Positions 54,013 through 61,747 of a DNA stretch of 64,000 nt are shown piece after piece. The notes under the pieces are model-generated. The model ran no database searches, was not told the origin of the DNA, and saw only the letters and a list, made by a program, of their open reading frames with translations. The position numbers and the translations under genes are program-made. The DNA comes from DAOQTX01 sp035340715 (GTDB taxonomy: Bacteria > Bacteroidota > Bacteroidia > AKYH767-A > OLB10), in NCBI GenBank assembly GCA_035340715.1, contig DAOQTX010000001.1, positions 72,382 to 136,381 of the forward strand. Reading direction: 5' to 3'. Positions within the stretch are counted from its first letter, which is position 1; the number at the start of each line of letters is the position of its first letter.

Positions 54013-54792
54013 ATGATTATCGATTCTCACATACATCTATATGCAATCGAATTTGATGCCGATAGAGATCTATTAATAAAAGAAGCTCTCGACCAAAATG
54101 TAAGCACCTTCTTAATGCCGAATATAGATGAACACAGCATCGATTCAATGATGTGTTTGGTTAAAGAACATGCCGGTGTTTGCCTTCCAATGTTAGGATT
54201 GCATCCTTGTTATGTAAAAGAAAACTATGAGCAGGTATTACAAAAAATGTATTTGCTATTTGAACAATACCAATTCTTTGCCATCGGTGAAACCGGCATT
54301 GATTTGTATTGGGACACCACCACAAAAGCTCAACAGATTGAAGCATTCAAAATTCAATTGAATTGGGCTAAGGAAAAGAACTTACCCATTGTCATACATA
54401 GCCGAAATAGTACAGAAGAGATTCTATTGCAAATTGAAAAAGATGGAGCCCCATCTGCCGGAGGAATATTTCACTGCTTTAGCGGCAACAAAGATCAAGC
54501 GCTCCGATGTATCAATCTCGGTTTCCTTTTGGGAATAGGAGGTGTGGTCACTTTCAAAAAAGCGGGCTTGGATGTATTGGTTCAAGATATTGACATGCAA
54601 CATTTGATATTGGAAACCGATGCCCCGTATTTGGCACCTGCTCCATATAGAGGTAAAAGAAATATACCGGTTTACATTAACTTAGTAGCAGAAAAATTAG
54701 CCCAGATAAAAGGAATAAGCAAAGAGGAATGTATGCATCTGACACGTTCAAACGCCATACGTTTATTTAAATTGAATCACCTAAATGACTAA
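54013..54792 (+). CDS. TatD-family metal-dependent hydrolase
   Basis: A 259-residue TIM-barrel hydrolase with the two-metal site of TatD nucleases: MIIDSHIHLYA at the start, AIGETGIDLYWD (catalytic Glu), LPIVIHSRN, FHCFSGNKDQA and LETDAPYLAP. Family members remove nucleotides from DNA or RNA ends and are called deoxyribonucleases; the physiological role varies. Its last 8 bases overlap the asparaginase gene. Confidence 0.93.
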   Translation: MIIDSHIHLYAIEFDADRDLLIKEALDQNVSTFLMPNIDEHSIDSMMCLVKEHAGVCLPMLGLHPCYVKENYEQVLQKMYLLFEQYQFFAIGETGIDLYWDTTTKAQQIEAFKIQLNWAKEKNLPIVIHSRNSTEEILLQIEKDGAPSAGGIFHCFSGNKDQALRCINLGFLLGIGGVVTFKKAGLDVLVQDIDMQHLILETDAPYLAPAPYRGKRNIPVYINLVAEKLAQIKGISKEECMHLTRSNAIRLFKLNHLND

Positions 54793-55825
54793 GGAAAAAA
54801 AATCTAAAATACTGCTGATCTATACCGGTGGAACAATAGGGATGGTTCACCACGAGAAGCGTTCAACTTTAAAACCAATTAACTTCAAAAATATTCTTAA
54901 GCTGGTTCCTGAACTTAGCAGATTGAATTGTGTACCCGAGTATACTTCTTTATTACCCCTGATCGATTCTTCGCAAGTCAGCAGTCAGTTGTGGATTCGT
55001 TTGGCTCAACTGGTCGAAAAGAACTATTCAAAATACGATGGGTTTGTCATTTTGCATGGCAGTGATACTATGGCTTATACGGCTTCTGCTTTAAGTTTTA
55101 TGTTTGAAAATCTTGCCAAACCGGTCATATTAACCGGTTCACAATTGCCGATGGGACAAGTGCGCACAGACGCACGCGAAAATTTAATTTCAGCCATTGA
55201 AATTGCAGGATTGAGGAAAAATGGAAAAGCTTTGGTCCCAGAAGTGTGTATCTATTTTGAGTATCGATTGTTGAGAGGAAACCGCTCCACCAAGTTCAGC
55301 TCCAATCACTTCGAAGCCTTCAGATCCATCGATTACCCTCCACTGGCTGAGGCAGGCGTTCATTTAATGATTGACGAGAAAAACCTTTTGCCCAATCCGA
55401 AAGGAATATTTAAGGTACATACCGGCATAGAAGAAAAAGTTGGCTTATTTACCGTAAGTCCGCTTATGCAAAAAGAAAGTTGTGAGTCTTATTTGCTCTC
55501 CGGACATTTAAAAGCATTACTCTTAGAAAGTTATGGCTCTGGAACGGTTCCTTTAAAACCCTGGTTTTTGAATTCCTTAAAAAAGCTGATCGATCAAGGC
55601 ATTCCTGTGTTAAATATTACGCAATGTGCCGGAGGTACTGTTGAACAAGGACTATACGAATCCAGCAAGCGATTGGAAGAAATTGGAGTTATTGGAGGGC
55701 TCGATTTGACCAGAGAAGCCGCACTGACAAAATTGATGGTTTTAATGGGGATGAAATTAAAAAAAGAAAAAATTGCAAAACTTTTACCCGTTTCACTTCG
55801 TGGCGAGCTAAGTCCTTTAAAATAA
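54785..55825 (+). CDS. ansA: Type I (cytoplasmic) L-asparaginase
   Basis: A 346-residue enzyme that hydrolyses asparagine to aspartate and ammonia. The N-terminal catalytic Thr motif is LLIYTGGTIGMV and the second Thr/Asp/Lys motif is VILHGSDTMAYTASALSFM, then GSQLPMGQVRTDARENL. There is no signal peptide, so it is the cytoplasmic AnsA type. It overlaps tatD by 8 bases and is co-transcribed with it; tRNA-Ser follows after 73 bases. Confidence 0.93.
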   Translation: MTKEKKSKILLIYTGGTIGMVHHEKRSTLKPINFKNILKLVPELSRLNCVPEYTSLLPLIDSSQVSSQLWIRLAQLVEKNYSKYDGFVILHGSDTMAYTASALSFMFENLAKPVILTGSQLPMGQVRTDARENLISAIEIAGLRKNGKALVPEVCIYFEYRLLRGNRSTKFSSNHFEAFRSIDYPPLAEAGVHLMIDEKNLLPNPKGIFKVHTGIEEKVGLFTVSPLMQKESCESYLLSGHLKALLLESYGSGTVPLKPWFLNSLKKLIDQGIPVLNITQCAGGTVEQGLYESSKRLEEIGVIGGLDLTREAALTKLMVLMGMKLKKEKIAKLLPVSLRGELSPLK

Positions 55826-55898
55826 ATTTGATATTTGTAACGTAATTAATTTTTGTATTTTTCGGACTTGTAAAACATGAGATAGGAGGGCTTGTCCC

Positions 55899-55989
55899 GG
55901 AGAGATGCCCGAGTGGCTGAAGGGGCACGCCTGGAAAGTGTGTATATGCCAAAAGCGTATCGTGGGTTCGAATCCCACTCTCTCCGCCA
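55899..55989 (+). tRNA. tRNA-Ser(GGA)
   Basis: A complete cloverleaf with acceptor GGAGAGA/TCTCTCC, anticodon stem CACGC/GTGTG and loop CTGGAAA (GGA at 55933-55935, reads UCC/UCU), a long variable arm typical of Ser, T arm GTGGGTTCGAATCCCAC, discriminator G and an encoded CCA at 55987-55989. Confidence 0.95.
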
Positions 55990-55991
55990 TG

Positions 55992-55999
55992 TATATTTG
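55992..55999 (+). promoter_or_regulatory. TAnnTTTG -7 promoter box, likely for the exbB operon
   Basis: TATATTTG, exact consensus, starting 3 bases after the tRNA CCA and about 56 bases upstream of the exbB ATG. It would give exbB its own promoter, separate from the tRNA. Confidence 0.45.
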
Positions 56000-56055
56000 A
56001 AATAGAAGATTATTAAAAACTTTATAAAAACTCTAAACATCAATAAATGAACTTT

Positions 56056-56805
56056 ATGAAAAAGTCGATTTTTACATTTTCTATGGCTACTATAGCATTC
56101 GTATTGCTGGCCACCGTAGGTTTTGCTCAAGAAGCAGCAGAAGCTGCTGCTGAAGGCGCAGCCGCTGAACAGTCATTTCACCAAGTATTAAAAAGCAAAT
56201 TCATTGAGGGTGATCCCTTGTACATGACCCCTGTATTGATTTGTTTAATTCTTGGTTTGGCTATTGCTATTGAAAGAATTATTTACTTAAATAAAGCTAC
56301 TACCAATACCGAGACCTTATTAAAGGATGTTGAATCTGCACTTAATAATGGTGGTGTTGATAAAGCTAAAGAAGTTTGTCGCAACACGAAAGGTCCTGTT
56401 GCCAGCATTTTCTATCAAGGCCTTGATCGTGAACATGAAGGCATTGACATAGTAGAAAAATCAGTAATCTCTTATGGTGGAGTTCAAATGGGCTTGCTTG
56501 AGAGAGGAATGATTTGGTTATCATTGTTTATTGCTCTTGCTCCTATGCTAGGGTTCTTCGGAACTGTGGTAGGTATGGTTCAAGCGTTTGATGCTATTGA
56601 AGCTGCCGGAGATATTTCTCCTTCGTTAGTGGCCGGTGGTATTAAAGTAGCCCTTCTTACTACATTGTTTGGTTTGATTGTCGCTATCATACTTCAGGTA
56701 TTCTACAATTATCTTGTTTCAAAAATTGATGGATTGGTAGGAGATATGGAAGATAGTTCAATCTCATTGGTTGATCTATTGGTTAAACACAATCAAAAAA
56801 AGTAA
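56056..56805 (+). CDS. exbB: MotA/TolQ/ExbB proton-channel family protein
   Basis: About 249 residues of an inner-membrane proton channel that powers TonB or a related trans-envelope process with ExbD. A signal-like N-terminus (FSMATIAFVLLATVGFAQ) precedes an Ala/Glu-rich stretch (EAAEAAAEGAAAEQ); then come a first core helix (PVLICLILGLAIAIERIIYL, about residue 65) and the paired helices IALAPMLGFFGTVVGMVQAFD and KVALLTTLFGLIVAIILQVF with the family's Thr/Gly channel residues. ATG at 56047 adds three residues and is possible. It heads the operon with the genes at 56812, 57153 and 57713. Confidence 0.92.
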   Translation: MKKSIFTFSMATIAFVLLATVGFAQEAAEAAAEGAAAEQSFHQVLKSKFIEGDPLYMTPVLICLILGLAIAIERIIYLNKATTNTETLLKDVESALNNGGVDKAKEVCRNTKGPVASIFYQGLDREHEGIDIVEKSVISYGGVQMGLLERGMIWLSLFIALAPMLGFFGTVVGMVQAFDAIEAAGDISPSLVAGGIKVALLTTLFGLIVAIILQVFYNYLVSKIDGLVGDMEDSSISLVDLLVKHNQKK

Positions 56806-56811
56806 AAAACT

Positions 56812-57141
56812 ATGTCTGAATCCTTAATTAATATTCTTCTGTGGATTACCTATATTTTGCTCATTGGCGCATTGGTTTTGGCTGTGGTTATGTCGCTTAT
56901 GAACATAGTAAAGAATCCAAAAAAAGGTAAAAACAGTTTAATTGGAATAGGTGCCATGTTGGTTCTTTGGCTTGTCTGCCTGATGTTTTCAAGTTCCGAT
57001 GTTGCCGAAAAATATCAAGCCATAGTTTCTCCCGGTCAAAGTAAATGGATCGGAGCCGGTTTAATTGCCACTTATTTGATTTTCATTGGTAGCCTTGGGC
57101 TGGTATTGTTCACCGAAGTAAAAAGAGCTTTTAGCAAATAA
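56812..57141 (+). CDS. Small three-helix membrane protein in the exbB/exbD operon
   Basis: A 109-residue protein with three hydrophobic segments (about 7-30, 45-60 and 83-103) joined by a basic loop (VKNPKKGKNSL) and a hydrophilic loop (SSSDVAEKYQAIVSPGQSK). No family is recognised. It lies 6 bases after exbB and 11 before the first exbD, so it is translated as part of the ion-channel operon and probably associates with the ExbB/ExbD complex. This is inferred from context only. Confidence 0.72.
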   Translation: MSESLINILLWITYILLIGALVLAVVMSLMNIVKNPKKGKNSLIGIGAMLVLWLVCLMFSSSDVAEKYQAIVSPGQSKWIGAGLIATYLIFIGSLGLVLFTEVKRAFSK

Positions 57142-57152
57142 CCCATTGAATT

Positions 57153-57704
57153 ATGGCTAAAAAGAAATCCAGAAGTACCCCCGAAATCAATGCCGGATCT
57201 ATGGCAGATATTGCGTTTCTGCTTTTGATCTTTTTTATTGTGGCCACCACAATGGATGTCGATAGCGGGATTACTACAAAACTGCCTCCTATGCCGGAAG
57301 ATGAGCAACAGGATGACAGTGAAATAAAAGATCGAAATGTCTTTACAGTGTTGGTCAATGCTAATGATCAGATTTTGGTTGAAGGGAATTGGGAAGATAT
57401 TCGCAACATGCGTAAGTTGGCAAAAGATTTTGTTGCCAATCCTCAGCAAAAAGCGAACTTATCTGAAAATCCTCAGGTAGCCGTTATCTCTTTGCAAAAC
57501 GACAGAGGTACTTCTTATAACATGTACATACAAGTACAAAACGAACTGAAAGCAGCTTATAATGAATTGCGTGATGAAGCATCTCGTTCAAAATTTGGAA
57601 AATTGTTTGCAGACCTCAGTGACGATCAAAGACAGGAAATACAAGAAATGTATCCCATAAAAATCTCCGAAGCTGAGCCGAAAGACGTTTCAAAATCGAA
57701 TTAA
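57153..57704 (+). CDS. exbD: ExbD/TolR-family protein, copy 1
   Basis: A 183-residue inner-membrane protein with a short basic N-terminus (MAKKKSRSTPEINAGSMADI), one transmembrane helix (AFLLLIFFIVATTMD) and a periplasmic domain. The conserved Asp near residue 19 at the start of the helix (SMADIAFLLL) is the proton-pathway residue. A C-terminal extension (about residues 140-183) is longer than in copy 2. It is 11 bases after the small membrane protein gene. Confidence 0.92.
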   Translation: MAKKKSRSTPEINAGSMADIAFLLLIFFIVATTMDVDSGITTKLPPMPEDEQQDDSEIKDRNVFTVLVNANDQILVEGNWEDIRNMRKLAKDFVANPQQKANLSENPQVAVISLQNDRGTSYNMYIQVQNELKAAYNELRDEASRSKFGKLFADLSDDQRQEIQEMYPIKISEAEPKDVSKSN

Positions 57705-57712
57705 AAGCAACT

Positions 57713-58192
57713 ATGGCAAAATTTAAAAAGAAAGGAGGAAAAAGTACTCCATCCATCAATACTGCATCGCTGCCCGACATTGTGTTTATGCTTCTGTTTT
57801 TCTTTATGGTAACCACCGTTATACGTGATGCCAGTCTTAAAGTAAGAGTACAAACACCCAATGCAACAGAGATTCAAAAGTTAGAGAAGAAATCATTGGT
57901 GAGTTATATTTATATCGGTCCTCCAAACAGTGAAGCATTACGCAAAACATTTGGAACAGAGCCTAGAATTCAGTTGAATGACAGCTATGCGTCTCTTAAC
58001 GATATTCCGCAGTTTATTGAAATGGAGCGTAAGGCTCGTGATGAAAGAGAAGTTCCTTTGATGACTACTTCATTGAAGGTTGATAAGGAAACAAAAATGG
58101 GTATTGTATCCGATGTTAAACAAGAACTCAGAAAACTGAACGCTTTAAAAATTAATTACAGTACCAAAAAAGGTGGTTTGAAAGACAATTGA
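57713..58192 (+). CDS. exbD: ExbD/TolR-family protein, copy 2
   Basis: A 159-residue paralogue of copy 1 with the same plan: KKGGKSTPSINTASLPDI, then the membrane helix VFMLLFFFMVTTVIRDA with Asp near residue 22, then a periplasmic domain. Two non-identical ExbD proteins behind one ExbB is a usual Bacteroidota arrangement and would allow a hetero-oligomeric stator. A strong terminator follows. Confidence 0.92.
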   Translation: MAKFKKKGGKSTPSINTASLPDIVFMLLFFFMVTTVIRDASLKVRVQTPNATEIQKLEKKSLVSYIYIGPPNSEALRKTFGTEPRIQLNDSYASLNDIPQFIEMERKARDEREVPLMTTSLKVDKETKMGIVSDVKQELRKLNALKINYSTKKGGLKDN

Positions 58193-58217
58193 TGTAATTG
58201 TAAACTATAACAACAGC

Positions 58218-58254
58218 TAAAAAGCCTTTTACAGTTTTTGTAAAAGGCTTTTTA
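58218..58254. terminator. Strong terminator hairpin between the exbD operon and lolC/E-type gene
   Basis: A perfect stem of about 15-16 bp (arms 58218-58233 and 58239-58254, core AAAAAGCCTTTTACA/TGTAAAAGGCTTTTT) with a 5-base loop, T-rich on both ends. It can end transcripts from either side of the convergent genes. Confidence 0.92.
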
Positions 58255-58307
58255 CTTTATTAAATAATTTATCCCGAATAAATTTCAAAATGTCTTTGAC
58301 AAAGCAA

Positions 58308-59540
58308 TTATTCCGACCGCAATAATTGTTCGTATTCCCGATCAACCAATTTTCGTGATAGCACATACGAAGAAATAAAACCAATGATAAAAACTAGAGA
58401 AAACACTGCAGCGAAATCAGAGCATTCAAGAGCTACAGGATAGTATTCAACCAAAAAGGCATTTGCGCTGTCAATGCGCAACAATCCAAAATGAATTTGA
58501 ACCATACAAATGATCAACCCTAACAAAAGACCTGCAAATGCACCACTCAATGAAATAAACATTCCCTCGGTCAGAAAGATCTTCCGCACCATAGACAAAG
58601 GGGCTCCTAAACTTTTTAAGACAACGATGTCTTTCTTTTTGTCCAGTATTAACAAGGTTAGCGAGCCAATAATAGTGAACGTGGCAATGAGAAGAATAAA
58701 TGCCAATATTAAAAACACGGCAAACTTCTCCGTCTTTAATATCTTATATAAAAAGTCGTGTTGCTCTATTTTACTTTGAGCAACAAGTGAATTGCTAGCC
58801 CAAGATTCTATTTCATTTTTTACCGGATCAACTTTAGCCTCAGGTTTTAAATTCACTTCTATTGCGCTAATGACCGGCCTTCCATCCAACAATTGCTGAG
58901 CTATATCGAAAGGTAGAATAATATACTTTGAATCGAAATCTTGCTGAACAGCAAATACAGCACTTACATTTTGATGCGCCTGTGTAAAAGCATCATTCGG
59001 ATCAAGAGAGGATGCAACTCCACTCTTTGGCATATACATGCTCACTTTTTGTAAAGGATCGTTTATGTTTAGCCCAAGTGCATAGGCAACTCCACTTCCC
59101 ATTATCATAAACCTTTGGCTGTTGGTATCCGGATAATCGCCATCAATGATATACCGGCTCAGCCTTTTCTCCCGAATAAAATCTTCGCTAACCCCTTTTA
59201 TCCTTCCCAAAAACTGTTTGTTCCTATAGCGCAACAAAACATTCTCTTCTACGACAACACTCGCATAAGACACTTGAGGATGATTGCGAATCTTAGCCAA
59301 CAGTAGCGAATCGGGTTGCATATACTTCCCTACTTTCGCACGTATTTTTATATCGGCATCAAAAGCATCGTATAAATTAACCACCAAATTTCCGAAGCCA
59401 TTAAATACAGAAAGTACTATGATTAATCCCATTGTCCCAACTGCAACGGCTACAACCGATAAGGTAGAAATGATGTTTACTGCATTCCTTTTTTTTCGGG
59501 AACTAAAATACCTGCGGGCTATGTATAATGCTACATTCAA
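58308..59540 (-). CDS. ABC transporter permease of the LolC/LolE (FtsX) type
   Basis: A 410-residue inner-membrane protein. An N-terminal helix (AVNIISTLSVVAVAVGTMGLIIVLSVFNGF) is followed by a large periplasmic domain (about residues 45-270) and three C-terminal helices (FLILAFILLIATFTIIGSL, GAFAGLLLGLIICMV, FAAVFSLVFIIGFISSYVL). This matches the lipoprotein-sorting permeases LolC/E, which move lipoproteins from the inner membrane to LolA. The LolD ATPase gene is not here. It lies 8 bases after a methyltransferase gene and downstream of rbfA on the same strand. Confidence 0.87.
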   Translation of the reverse strand: MNVALYIARRYFSSRKKRNAVNIISTLSVVAVAVGTMGLIIVLSVFNGFGNLVVNLYDAFDADIKIRAKVGKYMQPDSLLLAKIRNHPQVSYASVVVEENVLLRYRNKQFLGRIKGVSEDFIREKRLSRYIIDGDYPDTNSQRFMIMGSGVAYALGLNINDPLQKVSMYMPKSGVASSLDPNDAFTQAHQNVSAVFAVQQDFDSKYIILPFDIAQQLLDGRPVISAIEVNLKPEAKVDPVKNEIESWASNSLVAQSKIEQHDFLYKILKTEKFAVFLILAFILLIATFTIIGSLTLLILDKKKDIVVLKSLGAPLSMVRKIFLTEGMFISLSGAFAGLLLGLIICMVQIHFGLLRIDSANAFLVEYYPVALECSDFAAVFSLVFIIGFISSYVLSRKLVDREYEQLLRSE

Positions 59541-59548
59541 AGCAGCAC

Positions 59549-60364
59549 TTACTTATATGCTTTAACAATTAAACCTGTTCCGCTTTTGTGTTTGATTCGA
59601 ACATCTGCCATATTCAATACAAAAGAAATCGGATATGCGATTAGGTAATAGAAAGGTAACAACAAGAAGCCAATGAACCGTGGCACTGCACCTAAAAACT
59701 GAATGGGATATTTCATACTCAATCGCCATGAAATTTTGCCCGGTGCGCCATAACTGTAACGTGCTTCTACTTTAGAAAAACCAGCCGACTTTAATTTCTC
59801 CTCTATTTCATTTATGTTATATCCATCACGTACATGTTCTTCAATAAAAGAAGCATCGTCTTGCGAATGCACATCACTACCTCCTTGGTCGGAAGGAGTG
59901 CTGATGACTAACATAGCCCCGGGATTCATGCATGCAATAAGATTTTTAAATACCAGTACATCTTCCAATATATGTTCCATAACATCAACCGACAAAACCA
60001 AATCAAAATGAGTGTCGCTTTTAAAAGTGGTTAAATCTGCAACACTAAATTTTACTTTCTCCGCCATGCCAATCTGAGAGAAAAAAGAATTGCAATCTTC
60101 CACCTGTTCTTCTTTAACATCAACAGCCCTTATGTTCCAGTTTTTATTGAGTCGACTTAGAAAATAAGTGTATTGTCCGAATCCAGCTCCGGCATCCAAT
60201 ACGTTTAAATTATTCGGCTTTCCTTTCTCCCATCGCCTTAGTTCTTTATGCACGTGCCAGGCTCTGAGCAATAACAAATCGAGCAATCGGTAAAATACTT
60301 TTCGCAAAAAAGGGTTGCGATTAAAAATGCTCCCCAGGCTGCGTTTTATAGGATCGTACTGCAT
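59549..60364 (-). CDS. Class I SAM-dependent methyltransferase
   Basis: A 271-residue methyltransferase with SAM motif I VLDAGAGFGQYTYFL (about residue 56), acidic loop VDVKEEQVED, motif II-like FDLVLSVDVMEHILED and post-motif PGAMLVISTP. A C-terminal hydrophobic stretch (FIGFLLLPFYYLIAYPISFVL, about residue 240) suggests membrane association. The substrate is unknown; the hydrophobic end suggests a lipid or lipid-linked glycan. It lies between rbfA (18 bases) and the LolC/E-type gene (8 bases). Confidence 0.87.
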   Translation of the reverse strand: MQYDPIKRSLGSIFNRNPFLRKVFYRLLDLLLLRAWHVHKELRRWEKGKPNNLNVLDAGAGFGQYTYFLSRLNKNWNIRAVDVKEEQVEDCNSFFSQIGMAEKVKFSVADLTTFKSDTHFDLVLSVDVMEHILEDVLVFKNLIACMNPGAMLVISTPSDQGGSDVHSQDDASFIEEHVRDGYNINEIEEKLKSAGFSKVEARYSYGAPGKISWRLSMKYPIQFLGAVPRFIGFLLLPFYYLIAYPISFVLNMADVRIKHKSGTGLIVKAYK

Positions 60365-60382
60365 AAAGTGCTTGCTAAGAAA

Positions 60383-60745
60383 TTAATCGGTTTGGGGTGG
60401 AATGTTTAGATCGCGAAATATCTGATCCATCTTTTCGGCATAATCCATACTATTGTCGATGAAAAATTGCAGCTCAGGAATAGCCCTCACCTGATGACGA
60501 ATACGCTGCCCTAATTTCTTTCGAATTTCCGTATGGTGTTGTTCTATGTTATCTAAAACAGCACTTTTATCTGTTTCTTTAAAAATACTTAAATGTACAC
60601 GAGCTAAACCCAAATCGGGAGTTACGCGCACACCGGTAACGGTTATAAAACTTGATCCGAAAAAATTTCTGCCTTCTTTATTAAACAAATCCGCCAATTC
60701 TTTTTGAATGAGTCTGGCAAATTTTTGTTGCCTCATAGATTCCAT
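60383..60745 (-). CDS. rbfA: Ribosome-binding factor A
   Basis: A 120-residue KH-like protein that helps mature the 16S rRNA of the small subunit and is important in the cold. It has MRQQKFARLIQKELADLF, VTGVRVTPDLGLARVHLSIF and IRHQVRAIPELQFFIDNSMDY, typical of RbfA. The start at 60745 (MESMRQQ) is preferred over the internal Met, as in related proteins. A near-consensus -7 box (TACCTTTA) lies a few bases upstream. Confidence 0.93.
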   Translation of the reverse strand: MESMRQQKFARLIQKELADLFNKEGRNFFGSSFITVTGVRVTPDLGLARVHLSIFKETDKSAVLDNIEQHHTEIRKKLGQRIRHQVRAIPELQFFIDNSMDYAEKMDQIFRDLNIPPQTD

Positions 60746-60799
60746 ATCGGGAGTAAAGGTAGCTTTTTTGAAATTTAGATGTCGACTTTTTATTTATGC

Positions 60800-60807
60800 T
60801 AATTTTG
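60800..60807 (+). promoter_or_regulatory. TAnnTTTG -7 promoter box for the GT2 gene
   Basis: TAATTTTG, exact consensus, 6 bases before ATG 60814. It lies downstream of the other candidate ATG at 60796, which supports 60814 as the real start. Confidence 0.55.
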
Positions 60808-60813
60808 CAGCGT

Positions 60814-61686
60814 ATGACAAAACTCTCGGGATTCACTTTTGTGCGCAATGCAATACAATTTGCTTATCCGGTAGAGGCTTCGATTCGCTCCGCACTCCCA
60901 TTGGTTGATGAAATGATTGTTTTGTGTGGGAATTCAACAGACCGTACACGAGATTTAATTGAATCGATTAATGATCCAAAAATCAAAATTATTGACAGTG
61001 TTTGGGATGACTCCAAACGAGAAGGAGGAATGGTATTGGCTCAGGAAACCAACAAAGCATTTGACAGAATAGACCCTTCAAGCAAATGGGCACTATACTT
61101 GCAGGCTGATGAAGTGTTGCATGAAAAAGATTATACCCATATCCAAAACGCATTGACTGAATTTGAAAACGATGAGCAGGTTGATGGACTTCTCTTCTCC
61201 TACTTACATTTTTACGGTAATTATTACTTTATTGGAGCATCGAGAAAATGGTATCGCAATGAAATTCGAATCATAAAAAATGATCCGGAAATTAAATCGT
61301 TTAGAGATGCCCAGGGATTCCGCAAAGGCAATCGTAAGTTACAGGTTAAAGCAGTTAATGCATCCGTTTATCACTATGGTTGGGTAAAACATCCGCGCGA
61401 GCAACAACTGAAGCAAAAATCTTTTCATAAAATGTGGCACGATGATCAGTGGGTAGAAAAGAAAACGGGTCAACAACTTGAATTTGATTATTCACAGATC
61501 GATTTATTAAGGCGCTTTGAAGGCACGCATCCGGGCAGTATGAAAACCTGGATCGAAAAAATGAATTGGGATTTTGAATATGATCCTTCGCAAATAACAA
61601 TGACAATGAAAGACCGTTTACTTTATTCAATAGAAAAATATAGTGGTTGGAGACCCGGAGAATATAAAAACTACCGGTTAATTTAA
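60814..61686 (+). CDS. Glycosyltransferase family 2
   Basis: A 290-residue GT-A glycosyltransferase. It opens MTKLSGFTFVRNAIQFAYP and has the nucleotide region VDEMIVLCGNSTDRTRDLI, the metal-binding LQADEVLHE (DxD-like) and an RDAQGFRKGNRKL segment. ATG at 60796 adds six residues but lies upstream of a -7 box, so 60814 is used. The basic C-terminal half with KHPREQQLKQKSFHKMWHDD resembles GT2 enzymes that act on LPS or surface glycans. It is 61 bases before the MsbA-like exporter, consistent with a role in LPS assembly. Confidence 0.85.
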   Translation: MTKLSGFTFVRNAIQFAYPVEASIRSALPLVDEMIVLCGNSTDRTRDLIESINDPKIKIIDSVWDDSKREGGMVLAQETNKAFDRIDPSSKWALYLQADEVLHEKDYTHIQNALTEFENDEQVDGLLFSYLHFYGNYYFIGASRKWYRNEIRIIKNDPEIKSFRDAQGFRKGNRKLQVKAVNASVYHYGWVKHPREQQLKQKSFHKMWHDDQWVEKKTGQQLEFDYSQIDLLRRFEGTHPGSMKTWIEKMNWDFEYDPSQITMTMKDRLLYSIEKYSGWRPGEYKNYRLI

Positions 61687-61747
61687 ATTTTGATTGAATA
61701 CGATTAAACTAAATATTGTGTTTACATTCACCCTTAGCGATTAACAA

